The notes beneath the pieces were generated by a model. It was not told the origin of the DNA. It was given only the letters and a program-made list of their open reading frames with translations, and searched no databases. A DNA stretch of 5,770 bases, taken from Thermofilaceae archaeon. Lineage in GTDB: Archaea > Thermoproteota > Thermoprotei > Thermofilales > Thermofilaceae. Shown here piece by piece: positions 1 to 5,088 of the stretch. Numbering within the stretch: position 1 is the stretch's first letter; each line of letters opens with the position of its first letter. The position numbers and the translations under genes were made by a program. Location of the stretch: positions 1-5,770 of the forward strand of contig JALVKT010000028.1 of NCBI GenBank assembly GCA_027027675.1, written 5' to 3'.

Positions 1-399
1 GAGAGGCTGGCCCCCTCGTACAGTACGCCCTGGGAAAGCGCGGCGCTCCCGCCGGGGCTGGAGGTGGTGGAGTCGGGTAGCTACTGGGGGGAGCGGGGGC
101 TTGTCGCGGAGGTTAACGGTAGGCGCGTGTTGTTCGTGGGGTGCAGCGTGCACGGCTTCGAGGAGACGTGGGGGCGCGTCGCCGGGGACGTGTGGGGGGT
201 GGTGGGCGGCCTGGGGCTGTCGATGCGGGACGTGTATGGGCTCAGGTTTCTCGGGGAGCTTGTGGAGTCGGGGCTTGAGGTTGTCCTGCCCCTCCACAGT
301 GTGAGCCCTGAGGCTAGGGACTACGTGTTGGGCACTCTTTTAGGGGGGAGGCTTGGAATAGAGGATGCAGGTGTGGGAGTTGAGTTCACAATTCGCTGA
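1..399 (+). CDS. Metallo-beta-lactamase-fold hydrolase, C-terminal part (partial, runs off left edge)
   Basis: The reading frame is open from base 1 and ends in TGA at 397-399, so this is the last 132 residues of a longer protein whose start lies outside the window. The order of motifs recalls the C-terminal half of the MBL-fold group that includes dihydropterin/RFA-P-synthase-type enzymes: a strand then GCSVH (His at window residue 51, in the position of the family's GCSH), then VVGGLGL where the family usually has GGFHL, then PLHSVSPEA (His residue 99, in the position of HCTGxEA), and a final GVGVEFTI strand. These enzymes are soluble metal-dependent hydrolases. The usual GGFH histidine appears to be Leu here, so metal binding may differ. 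The assignment rests on motif recall over a partial protein. The downstream protease gene starts inside this one (35 nt overlap), which implies cotranscription. Confidence 0.6.
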   Translation, partial: ERLAPSYSTPWESAALPPGLEVVESGSYWGERGLVAEVNGRRVLFVGCSVHGFEETWGRVAGDVWGVVGGLGLSMRDVYGLRFLGELVESGLEVVLPLHSVSPEARDYVLGTLLGGRLGIEDAGVGVEFTIR

Positions 400-1510
400 G
401 CAGGCGGCTATCCTCGTGAGTGTAGCCGCGGTGTACGGGGCTGTGTGGCTCGTGGTGAAGAAGGCGCCGCGCCTAGCTGAGAGGTGGGGCCTCTCCCTCG
501 ACGGCCTCACGATAATACTGAGGACTGAGCGGCTCAACAAGTTCATCTCCCAGGTGGGCTCCAGTCATCCGAGGCTCTTCCGCCTACTGGGGGACGTGGC
601 TATAGTGGTCGGCGTGGCCCTCTCGGCCTATGGCGCGTATTTTCTCCACGCGAACCTGCTTAGCCTCGCGTCCCGGGCGCCGACTGCCAGCCCCGTGGCC
701 CCCGTTATACCGGGTGTCACGATAGGGCTGGACGCGCTCCCCTACTTCATAATAGCCGCGTTCCTTGTGCTCGTGCCGCACGAGCTCATGCACGCGTTCG
801 TGGCTGCCGCGGAGGGCGTGCCTGTGAAGTCGACCGGCGTGTTCCTCCTGCTCGTGCTGCCCGGGGGGTTCGCGGAGATAGACGAGGAGGAGCTGGGTAG
901 GAGGAGCTTTAGGACGCAGGCGAGGATTTTCTCCGCCGGCAGCCTCGCAAACATCGCGACGTTCCTCATAGTGATAGCGCTCATCCCCCTACTGGTCTAC
1001 CCGGTGGGGGTGAGGGTTGGCGGGACGCTTCACGGCTACCCGGGAGAGAAGGTGTTGAGGCCGGGCGACCTCCTCGTAGCCATAGACGGGCACCCCGTGA
1101 AGACCATAGCCGACCTAGGCGAGGTGCTCTCAAGGTACAAGCCGGGGGACACGGTGACGCTCACAGTGATTAGGGGCGGCAAGAGGTTGACGCTCAAGGT
1201 TACGCTGGCGGAGAACCCGCGGCTGCCGGGACGGGGCTTTATAGGGGCCTACTTCGCGCAGGCGTTTAACAGCGACTTCCTCTACAACACACTGTGGTGG
1301 AGCGCGGTTTTCACGTCCAGCGTCGCCGTGATAAACATGCTCCCCATCTACCCGCTCGACGGGGGCCGCGTTCTCGACTCGGCGTTGAAGGGGAGGCTCG
1401 GCGAGAAGGCTAAGCCCATAGTCTACGTGGTAACAGCCTACTTCGTGGGAACACTATTATTGAACATGGCGTTTTCGTTTTCGACGTTCGGGCTTAGGGT
1501 GATGCCTTAA
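365..1510 (+). CDS. Site-2 protease-type intramembrane zinc metalloprotease with PDZ domain (M50 family)
   Basis: This 381-residue membrane protein should cut transmembrane segments of substrate proteins within the lipid bilayer. Visible signs are the zinc-binding HELMH (139-143) in a hydrophobic segment, and NMLPIYPLDGGR (324-335), whose LDGG aspartate (332) is the third zinc ligand of the S2P/M50 family. A PDZ-like domain (about 215-285, with LRPGDLLVAIDGHPV) lies between the two motifs, as is common in bacterial and archaeal members. Hydrophobic helices lie at about 13-31, 75-95, 123-140, 155-167, 191-215, 306-327 and 351-370. ATG at 365 is preceded by GAGG next to the codon and a G-rich stretch at 343-350; GTG 371 is an alternative start. 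The gene overlaps the MBL-like gene by 35 nt and its TAA overlaps the next ATG by one base, indicating an operon. The natural substrate cannot be read from the sequence. Confidence 0.93.
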   Translation: MQVWELSSQFAEQAAILVSVAAVYGAVWLVVKKAPRLAERWGLSLDGLTIILRTERLNKFISQVGSSHPRLFRLLGDVAIVVGVALSAYGAYFLHANLLSLASRAPTASPVAPVIPGVTIGLDALPYFIIAAFLVLVPHELMHAFVAAAEGVPVKSTGVFLLLVLPGGFAEIDEEELGRRSFRTQARIFSAGSLANIATFLIVIALIPLLVYPVGVRVGGTLHGYPGEKVLRPGDLLVAIDGHPVKTIADLGEVLSRYKPGDTVTLTVIRGGKRLTLKVTLAENPRLPGRGFIGAYFAQAFNSDFLYNTLWWSAVFTSSVAVINMLPIYPLDGGRVLDSALKGRLGEKAKPIVYVVTAYFVGTLLLNMAFSFSTFGLRVMP

Positions 1511-1956
1511 TGGGCGAGGAGGAGACGGGGCTGGGAGACGCGGTGTTCTTTGTGGCGCCGGCCGTGCTCGCGGCCATATTCACGGCGGTGCCCCTGGAGA
1601 ACATGCTGAGCGAGTTCCCCTTCCAACACGTTTTCCCCTGGTACCCGCCGTGGAGGGGGGCCCTCGTGTCGTTTCTGCTGTGGATTGTAGCGGGCCTCAT
1701 ACTATCCGAGAAGAGGCCGTGGTCGAAGCTCTTCTTCGCCGGGTCGGCCGCGTCGTTCATAGTGTACCACTACCTCATGCTCTTCGAGACTGTGGCGACG
1801 GGGCACCCTGTAGCCGTGTACCCGCTCTTCTACACGGTCGGCCGGAGCCCGCCAATAATAGACCTTGCACAGATCGTTGCCATCCTCACGGTGCTCGCGC
1901 TTAAAAAAGACGTCTCCGAGCTGGCCAAAAAGTGGGGGCTCTGGAAAACTACTTGA
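1510..1956 (+). CDS. Small polytopic membrane protein of unknown function, coupled to the S2P gene
   Basis: I do not recognise this 148-residue protein. It has about four hydrophobic segments (roughly 10-27, 50-67, 72-92 and 116-131), a Trp/Pro/Phe-rich stretch FPFQHVFPWYPPW (36-48) between the first two, and a short basic C-terminal tail. No catalytic motif is evident. Its ATG shares one base with the TAA of the protease gene, a typical translational-coupling arrangement, so the two proteins are probably made together in the same membrane. It could be a partner, regulator or substrate of the protease, but this is inference from position only. The last 8 nt, including the TGA, overlap the 3' end of the convergent RuvB-like gene. 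Base composition and codon use match the neighbours, which supports a real gene. Confidence 0.75.
   Translation: MGEEETGLGDAVFFVAPAVLAAIFTAVPLENMLSEFPFQHVFPWYPPWRGALVSFLLWIVAGLILSEKRPWSKLFFAGSAASFIVYHYLMLFETVATGHPVAVYPLFYTVGRSPPIIDLAQIVAILTVLALKKDVSELAKKWGLWKTT
1903..1931 (-). terminator. Possible oligo-T terminators for the RuvB-like gene
   Basis: On the minus strand a T5 run (1931 to 1927) and a T6 run (1908 to 1903) follow the RuvB-like stop codon at about 18 and 41 nt. Archaeal RNA polymerase often stops at such runs without a hairpin. The runs also encode Lys codons of the opposite-strand gene, so they may be incidental. Confidence 0.35.
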
Positions 1957-3280
1957 GCATTTTCTCCTCGTACTCCTGGAGGTACCTCGAGGACTCCTTC
2001 GTGCTTATGAAGAGGGCCGCTGCCTCCTCCACGTCCTCGCCCTGAACCTCCTCCCTGCCCTTCTGCCTCGCGAGCACCATTGAGGGGGTGAGGAGCTGGG
2101 TCGCGTAGCGGAGGCTGTTCTCCGAGCCTATCTTGACGAGCTTTTCGAGGGCCTCGTCGCTGAGCTTCACGCCCTCCTCCTTGGCGCGTATCTTGAGTAT
2201 CTCCCTTATCTCGTCCGGCTTGTAGAGCCTCGTCTTTATTATCAGCAGCCTGTCGAGGAGGTCGAGGGGCATCCCGTGGGGCGCGACGATGTCGGTGCCC
2301 CTGATCCTCGTGAAGCCCCTGTTCGTGGCCAGTATTATTATGGGGGCCAGCTCGCTCTCCATGGCCCTCGAGAGGAAGCTGAAAACCTCGATGTCGAGCA
2401 TGTGGGCGTCGTCGATGAAAAGCACGCCGGGCAGGAGCTCGGCCCTCCCCTCCTCAACCCACTCCTTGACGAGCTTGTCGACGCGCGCCCTGACGTCCGG
2501 CGGTATCTCGCGCTGCGGCGCGCCGCCGAATAGGAGGGTGAATATGCTCTCCGACCTGCTGTTCATCACGTCCAGGTCGTGGAGCGTCAAGGTGTAGACG
2601 AACTCCTTCTCCTTGTAGACCGGGCCCTCGGGGATGTCCACGAGGTCGGTTACGCCGACGTCGTACTCGCCGCGCCCCTTGGCCCTCCCGACGCGCACCA
2701 CGCGCCCCGTCTCCTCGTCTATCCATATAACGTCCCCCTCCTCGACGCCGCGCTGGAGCATCTGGGAGACCACGTTTGCCCCGACCCGCAGTGTGCGCTC
2801 CTCCTTCTTCGTCTTAAGGGTCACCGTGCCGCCCATGGGCACCTGCTGCCACGGGTTGAGGGGGTGGCGGCCAAACTTTATGTCGAGCTTCTCAACGACT
2901 CCCTCGTAGACCCAGCGCTGCTCCCTCACTCGGACTCCTATCGCCTTGCGCATTGCCTGCATGAGAACCTCGGTCTTCTTTAGCTCGGCCGAGTAGACCT
3001 CGCTGGCCGTTAGGCTCATGAAGGGCGCCTCCTCCCCCAGCTCCCTGGCTATGGCCACTGCGAGCGCGGTCTTGCCCGTGCCAGGCGGCCCCGCGAAGAG
3101 GACGGCTCTGCCGGCCATCTTGCCGCTCTTTATCAGCTGAACCACGACCCAGGCGGCTCGCCGCGCCTCCTCCTGCCCGACGAGGCCGTCGGCTACGGGT
3201 AGGGGCTTGCCGTCCCTCACTCCTAGGCCGCGGATGTGGGAGTGGACGCTGACCCTGACTGAGGCTCCCCTGCCTTCCAT
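1949..3280 (-). CDS. RuvB-like AAA+ ATPase (archaeal TIP49/RVB, RuvBL1/RuvBL2 homologue)
   Basis: The 443-residue protein matches the length and full domain order of eukaryotic RuvBL1/2. It has an N-terminal segment (SHIRGLGV, DGLVGQEEAR), Walker A GPPGTGKT (64-71), an inserted OB-fold-like domain (about 125-235), Walker B LFIDDAHMLD (287-296), sensor 1 ATNRG (318-322), the PLDLLDR arginine-finger motif (338-344) and sensor 2 around LRYATQLL (390-397). The C-terminus, SSRYLQEYEEKMLK, also resembles human RuvBL1. RuvBL proteins form hexameric rings acting in chromatin remodelling, snoRNP assembly and kinase stability; the archaeal role is poorly known. Walker B carries Asp-Asp where RuvBL1 has Asp-Glu. 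The ATG at 3280 has no Shine-Dalgarno but a TATA-like box about 31 nt upstream, suggesting a near-leaderless mRNA. The gene lies 45 nt downstream of hjc, and its end overlaps the convergent membrane-protein gene by 8 nt. Confidence 0.95.
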   Translation of the reverse strand: MEGRGASVRVSVHSHIRGLGVRDGKPLPVADGLVGQEEARRAAWVVVQLIKSGKMAGRAVLFAGPPGTGKTALAVAIARELGEEAPFMSLTASEVYSAELKKTEVLMQAMRKAIGVRVREQRWVYEGVVEKLDIKFGRHPLNPWQQVPMGGTVTLKTKKEERTLRVGANVVSQMLQRGVEEGDVIWIDEETGRVVRVGRAKGRGEYDVGVTDLVDIPEGPVYKEKEFVYTLTLHDLDVMNSRSESIFTLLFGGAPQREIPPDVRARVDKLVKEWVEEGRAELLPGVLFIDDAHMLDIEVFSFLSRAMESELAPIIILATNRGFTRIRGTDIVAPHGMPLDLLDRLLIIKTRLYKPDEIREILKIRAKEEGVKLSDEALEKLVKIGSENSLRYATQLLTPSMVLARQKGREEVQGEDVEEAAALFISTKESSRYLQEYEEKMLK

Positions 3281-3307
3281 AGTTATCGAAAAGTATTTGT
3301 AGAAGCG

Positions 3308-3315
3308 AAATTTAA
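3308..3315 (-). promoter_or_regulatory. TATA-like box for the RuvB-like gene
   Basis: The minus strand reads TTAAATTT, centred about 31 nt upstream of the ATG at 3280, within the 45-nt gap after hjc. No Shine-Dalgarno precedes the ATG, so a very short or absent leader fits. The gene may also be read through from hjc. Confidence 0.5.
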
Positions 3316-3325
3316 CGGTGACGCT

Positions 3326-3715
3326 TCAGGGCTCCCAGTCGCTCTCCTCGTCCACCGTCACGACCACGTCGTCCGCGAGGAGCTGGTCGACCCTCCTGAA
3401 GACCCACTTCCCAGCGTTTACGAACCACACCGCCACGACGGCTTCGCGCCTACTGTACTTCTTAAATGCTGAGAGGAAACGGTATAGCTTCTCCACCTGG
3501 TACCTCTTCACCTTGACCTTCCCGCGGACCGTGGACTTCACCTCGAAGGCGACAACCCTGTCGTCCCTGTTGTTTACGAGGAACACGTCTGGGAGCCCGC
3601 CGACGCCGCTAACCGGTATCCTGAATACGTGGTTCCCGCCGACCCTGGAGAGCATGTGGACTAGCCTCCTCTCGGCGTCGAAGCCTCTACGCCTACGCTG
3701 CCTTACGCTGCTCAT
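3326..3715 (-). CDS. hjc: Archaeal Holliday junction resolvase Hjc
   Basis: This 129-residue nuclease should bind four-way DNA junctions as a dimer and cut two opposing strands in a Mg-dependent reaction, resolving recombination intermediates. The PD-(D/E)xK fold residues are all present: Glu15 in GFDAERRLV, Ser36 and Asp43 in PVSGVGGLPDVFLV, and Glu58 with Lys60 in AFEVKST. A basic N-terminus (RQRRRR) fits DNA binding. Length is typical, with a short acidic tail. The ATG at 3713-3715 lies 27-28 nt from the centre of an ATATATAT box, so the mRNA is probably leaderless, and no Shine-Dalgarno is seen. An upstream ATG at 3728 is out of frame. The next gene downstream, 45 nt away, is the RuvB-like ATPase. 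Confidence 0.96.
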   Translation of the reverse strand: MSSVRQRRRRGFDAERRLVHMLSRVGGNHVFRIPVSGVGGLPDVFLVNNRDDRVVAFEVKSTVRGKVKVKRYQVEKLYRFLSAFKKYSRREAVVAVWFVNAGKWVFRRVDQLLADDVVVTVDEESDWEP

Positions 3716-3738
3716 CCAATGTTCTCATGGCCGCGATG

Positions 3739-3746
3739 ATATATAT
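3739..3746. promoter_or_regulatory. Symmetric TATA box in the divergent hjc/presenilin-homologue region
   Basis: The palindrome ATATATAT is centred 27-28 nt upstream of the hjc ATG, the right place for leaderless hjc transcription. Being symmetric it could also fire rightwards, with a predicted start near 3767-3771. That would give the protease gene a leader of about 76 nt. The purine-rich flank on the left (GCGATGA) would suit a TFB site for rightward firing. Confidence 0.6.
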
Positions 3747-3757
3747 GGGGGCGCCGG

Positions 3758-3833
3758 TTGAATGGGAGGGATGATGAGAGTCATGCCAGGGCGACCGGTG
3801 AGCGCAGAGCTCCTGGGGTAGCTGACCATTCGA
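3758..3833 (+). repeat. Imperfect inverted repeat flanking box-C-like and box-D-like motifs
   Basis: TTGAATGG (3758-3765) can pair with CCATTCGA (3826-3833) as an 8-bp stem with one U-G pair. Inside lie ATGATGA (3771-3777), an exact C box consensus, and CTGA (3822-3825) touching the right arm. Internal spacing does not fit a canonical C/D RNA, because no D' box is found 12 nt after the C box. Significance is uncertain. Confidence 0.3.
3771..3821 (+). other. Possible 16-codon leader ORF upstream of the presenilin homologue
   Basis: ATG at 3771 opens a short frame encoding MMRVMPGRPVSAELLG and ending in TAG at 3819-3821. It begins almost exactly where a transcript from the TATA box at 3739-3746 would start, so it could be read as a leaderless peptide. 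It ends 25 nt before the chosen start of the protease gene, in a different frame. Such short frames occur by chance. Confidence 0.2.
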
Positions 3834-3834
3834 C

Positions 3835-3840
3835 GAGGTG
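3835..3840 (+). promoter_or_regulatory. Shine-Dalgarno site deciding the start of the presenilin homologue
   Basis: GAGGTG (extended GAGGTGGT) closely matches the anti-16S consensus GGAGGTGAT and ends 6 nt before GTG 3847. It overlaps the other candidate starts at GTG 3838 and GTG 3841, which would have no spacer, so it favours GTG 3847. Confidence 0.6.
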
Positions 3841-3846
3841 GTGGCC

Positions 3847-4725
3847 GTGTCAGACGCTGGTCGCGGCGACGTCTTGCTCGCGCTCGGGAGCGTATCCCTG
3901 GTCCCCGTGCTCTCCCTGGCACTCGACTACCCCTTCCACTTCTCCCTCACGCGCAGGCTTGTTGAGAGCCCCTTCGTCCAGGGGGGCGCCGAGGCGGCCG
4001 CGGCGAACCTAGCGTTCTTCCTGGCAATGGTGCTTGCCGGCACGGCGGTCATGATAATCCTGGTCAGGCTTGGGAAGATAGGGCTGCTGCCCCTCATCTT
4101 CTCGCTCTCCCTCTTCGTGTCCTTCTTCGTCATAGCCGAGCTGTACTTCGCCGCCTACTGCGAGCACGTAGCCCTCCTCTGCGGCTACCAGGCAGACCTG
4201 GCGTCCCTCATACTGGCCGCGGCAACCTCCGTCCTCGTTGTTAAGCCGCTTGCGCCGCGCCTGCTCAGCGCGCTCCTCCTCCTATACGGCGCGATGGCGG
4301 GCTCGCTCTTCTACGAGCTGCTCCCGCCGTGGAGCGTTGTGGCGATAGCTGCTGGGATGGCCGTCTACGACGTGTACGCGGTGAGCCGGGGCCCCCTAAG
4401 GTATATACTGGACAGGGTTTTGGAGCCGGGAGAGACCGGCGGGGAGGGGGCGCCTGGGCCGGGCCCGTTGAGGGGGGCCTCTGTCCAGATGGGCCGCGTG
4501 ACGCTTGGGATGGGGGACGTGCTCATGTACTCCATGCTTTCCCCCCTGTACTACTTCTACCCCTCGCCCTCCCCTGTGAGGTGGCTCGCATCGGCCGCCG
4601 GCATAGTGGCTGGGTTTTACCTCACCCTTAGGATGCTTGAGAAGAGGAAGTTTATGCCCGCGCTGCCCCTCCCCGTGGGCGTCTCGCTTGCCACGTACCT
4701 TGTCTTGGCGGCGCTAGGAGTTTAA
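3847..4725 (+). CDS. Presenilin/signal peptide peptidase homologue (GxGD intramembrane aspartyl protease, A22-like)
   Basis: This 292-residue protein carries the hallmark motifs of presenilin and signal peptide peptidase. They are YD in a membrane helix (AVYDVYAVS, catalytic Asp175), GxGD in the next helix (LGMGDVLM, catalytic Asp224), and the C-terminal PAL motif (MPALPLP, 271-273). Nine hydrophobic segments can be drawn (about 9-26, 54-73, 78-103, 117-132, 139-159, 160-179, 219-238, 244-264 and 272-292), matching the nine-helix topology. A Gly/Pro-rich loop (about 190-215) links the two catalytic helices. It should cleave membrane-spanning peptides, such as signal peptide remnants, inside the bilayer. 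GTG 3847 is chosen because a strong Shine-Dalgarno lies just upstream; GTG 3838 would add three residues, and an in-frame TGA at 3823 bars any earlier start. It stands alone on its strand, diverging from hjc. Substrates cannot be inferred. Confidence 0.92.
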   Translation: MSDAGRGDVLLALGSVSLVPVLSLALDYPFHFSLTRRLVESPFVQGGAEAAAANLAFFLAMVLAGTAVMIILVRLGKIGLLPLIFSLSLFVSFFVIAELYFAAYCEHVALLCGYQADLASLILAAATSVLVVKPLAPRLLSALLLLYGAMAGSLFYELLPPWSVVAIAAGMAVYDVYAVSRGPLRYILDRVLEPGETGGEGAPGPGPLRGASVQMGRVTLGMGDVLMYSMLSPLYYFYPSPSPVRWLASAAGIVAGFYLTLRMLEKRKFMPALPLPVGVSLATYLVLAALGV

Positions 4726-4730
4726 AAGGA

Positions 4731-4791
4731 GGGGGTCGGTCCGCCCATCTATCCTCACGTGTTTCAGGCACCAACGCGTTCGTCATCCCCC
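4731..4791 (-). ncRNA. C/D box sRNA (2'-O-methylation guide)
   Basis: Read on the minus strand from 4791, the elements follow the archaeal C/D RNA plan exactly. A 5-nt stem arm GGGGG (4791-4787) leads into box C ATGACGA (4786-4780), then guide 1 ACGCGTTGGTGC, 12 nt (4779-4768), and box D' CTGA (4767-4764). A 5-nt spacer (4763-4759) follows, then box C' GTGAGGA (4758-4752), guide 2 TAGATGGGCGGA, 12 nt (4751-4740), box D CCGA (4739-4736) and stem arm CCCCC (4735-4731). Boxes C and C' each differ by one base from RTGATGA, D' is perfect, and D has one change. Such RNAs bind L7Ae, Nop5 and fibrillarin and direct 2'-O-methylation, usually of rRNA or tRNA. The RNA lies between the stop codons of the protease gene (+) and the RAM-domain gene (-). 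It could be processed from the latter's transcript or use a weak promoter near 4810-4817. Confidence 0.85.
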
Positions 4792-4793
4792 AT

Positions 4794-4799
4794 AAAAAA
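4794..4799 (-). terminator. Oligo-T terminator after the RAM-domain gene
   Basis: The minus strand has a TTTTTT run 21-26 nt after the TAG of the RAM-domain gene and 2 nt before the closing stem of the C/D box RNA. It could end the arginine decarboxylase/RAM transcript, or mark a processing point leading into the sRNA. Confidence 0.45.
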
Positions 4800-4819
4800 T
4801 GCGGCTTGACCTATTTCTG

Positions 4820-5065
4820 CTACCTGCTTGCAGTTATGAGTGTGGACGTTTTCGTCACACCCTCGATGCTCCTAATCTTGGATACGACGGCGTCGAGCAT
4901 TTCGAGCTGGGGAAGTTCGAGCTTGGCTATAATGTCGAATTCGCCGTACACGATGTAGGCCTCGGTCACGTAGTCCATGCCGCGGATCTTGGCGAGTATC
5001 TCGTCCTCCTTGCCGACCTGGGTGTTAACCAGTATGTATACAACGATACGGTCTGTCACGCTCAT
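4820..5065 (-). CDS. Stand-alone Lrp/AsnC effector-binding (RAM) domain protein
   Basis: The 81-residue protein is a complete RAM/AsnC ligand-binding domain of alpha-beta ferredoxin-like fold. It runs from strand IVVYILVNTQVGKEDEIL through the core YVTEAYIVYGEFDIIAKLE, with the diagnostic GEFD (41-44), to the final strand TKTSTLI (71-77). The helix-turn-helix of Lrp regulators is absent and there is no room for it, so it should not bind DNA by itself. Such proteins form dimers or higher rings that bind small effectors, often amino acids, and may modulate partner regulators or enzymes. ATG 5065 is preferred over TTG 5068. No Shine-Dalgarno is visible, and the gene starts 23 nt after the arginine decarboxylase stop, so cotranscription is likely. 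That makes arginine or a polyamine a possible ligand, by inference only. Confidence 0.88.
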   Translation of the reverse strand: MSVTDRIVVYILVNTQVGKEDEILAKIRGMDYVTEAYIVYGEFDIIAKLELPQLEMLDAVVSKIRSIEGVTKTSTLITASR

Positions 5066-5088
5066 CAATATATAATGTCTCGGGGCTT

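Noticed and set aside
2545..2580. Exact C box GTGATGA on the minus strand within the RuvB-like gene
   Set aside because: No D' or D box at the required 12-nt distances and no closing stem. The bases encode the DVMNSRSE stretch of a well-conserved protein.
2579..2983. Long open frames on the + strand opposite the RuvB-like gene
   Set aside because: They mirror a clearly conserved AAA+ gene in high-GC DNA, have no family motifs and no start signals.
3318..3761. 147-codon + strand frame opposite hjc
   Set aside because: Ser/Thr-rich low-complexity translation typical of an antisense shadow; hjc has every catalytic residue.
4726..4800. Rho-independent style hairpin terminator for the presenilin homologue on the + strand
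   Set aside because: The GGGGG/CCCCC pairing has a 51-nt loop and no T-run on the + strand; the arrangement is far better explained as the closing stem of the minus-strand C/D RNA.
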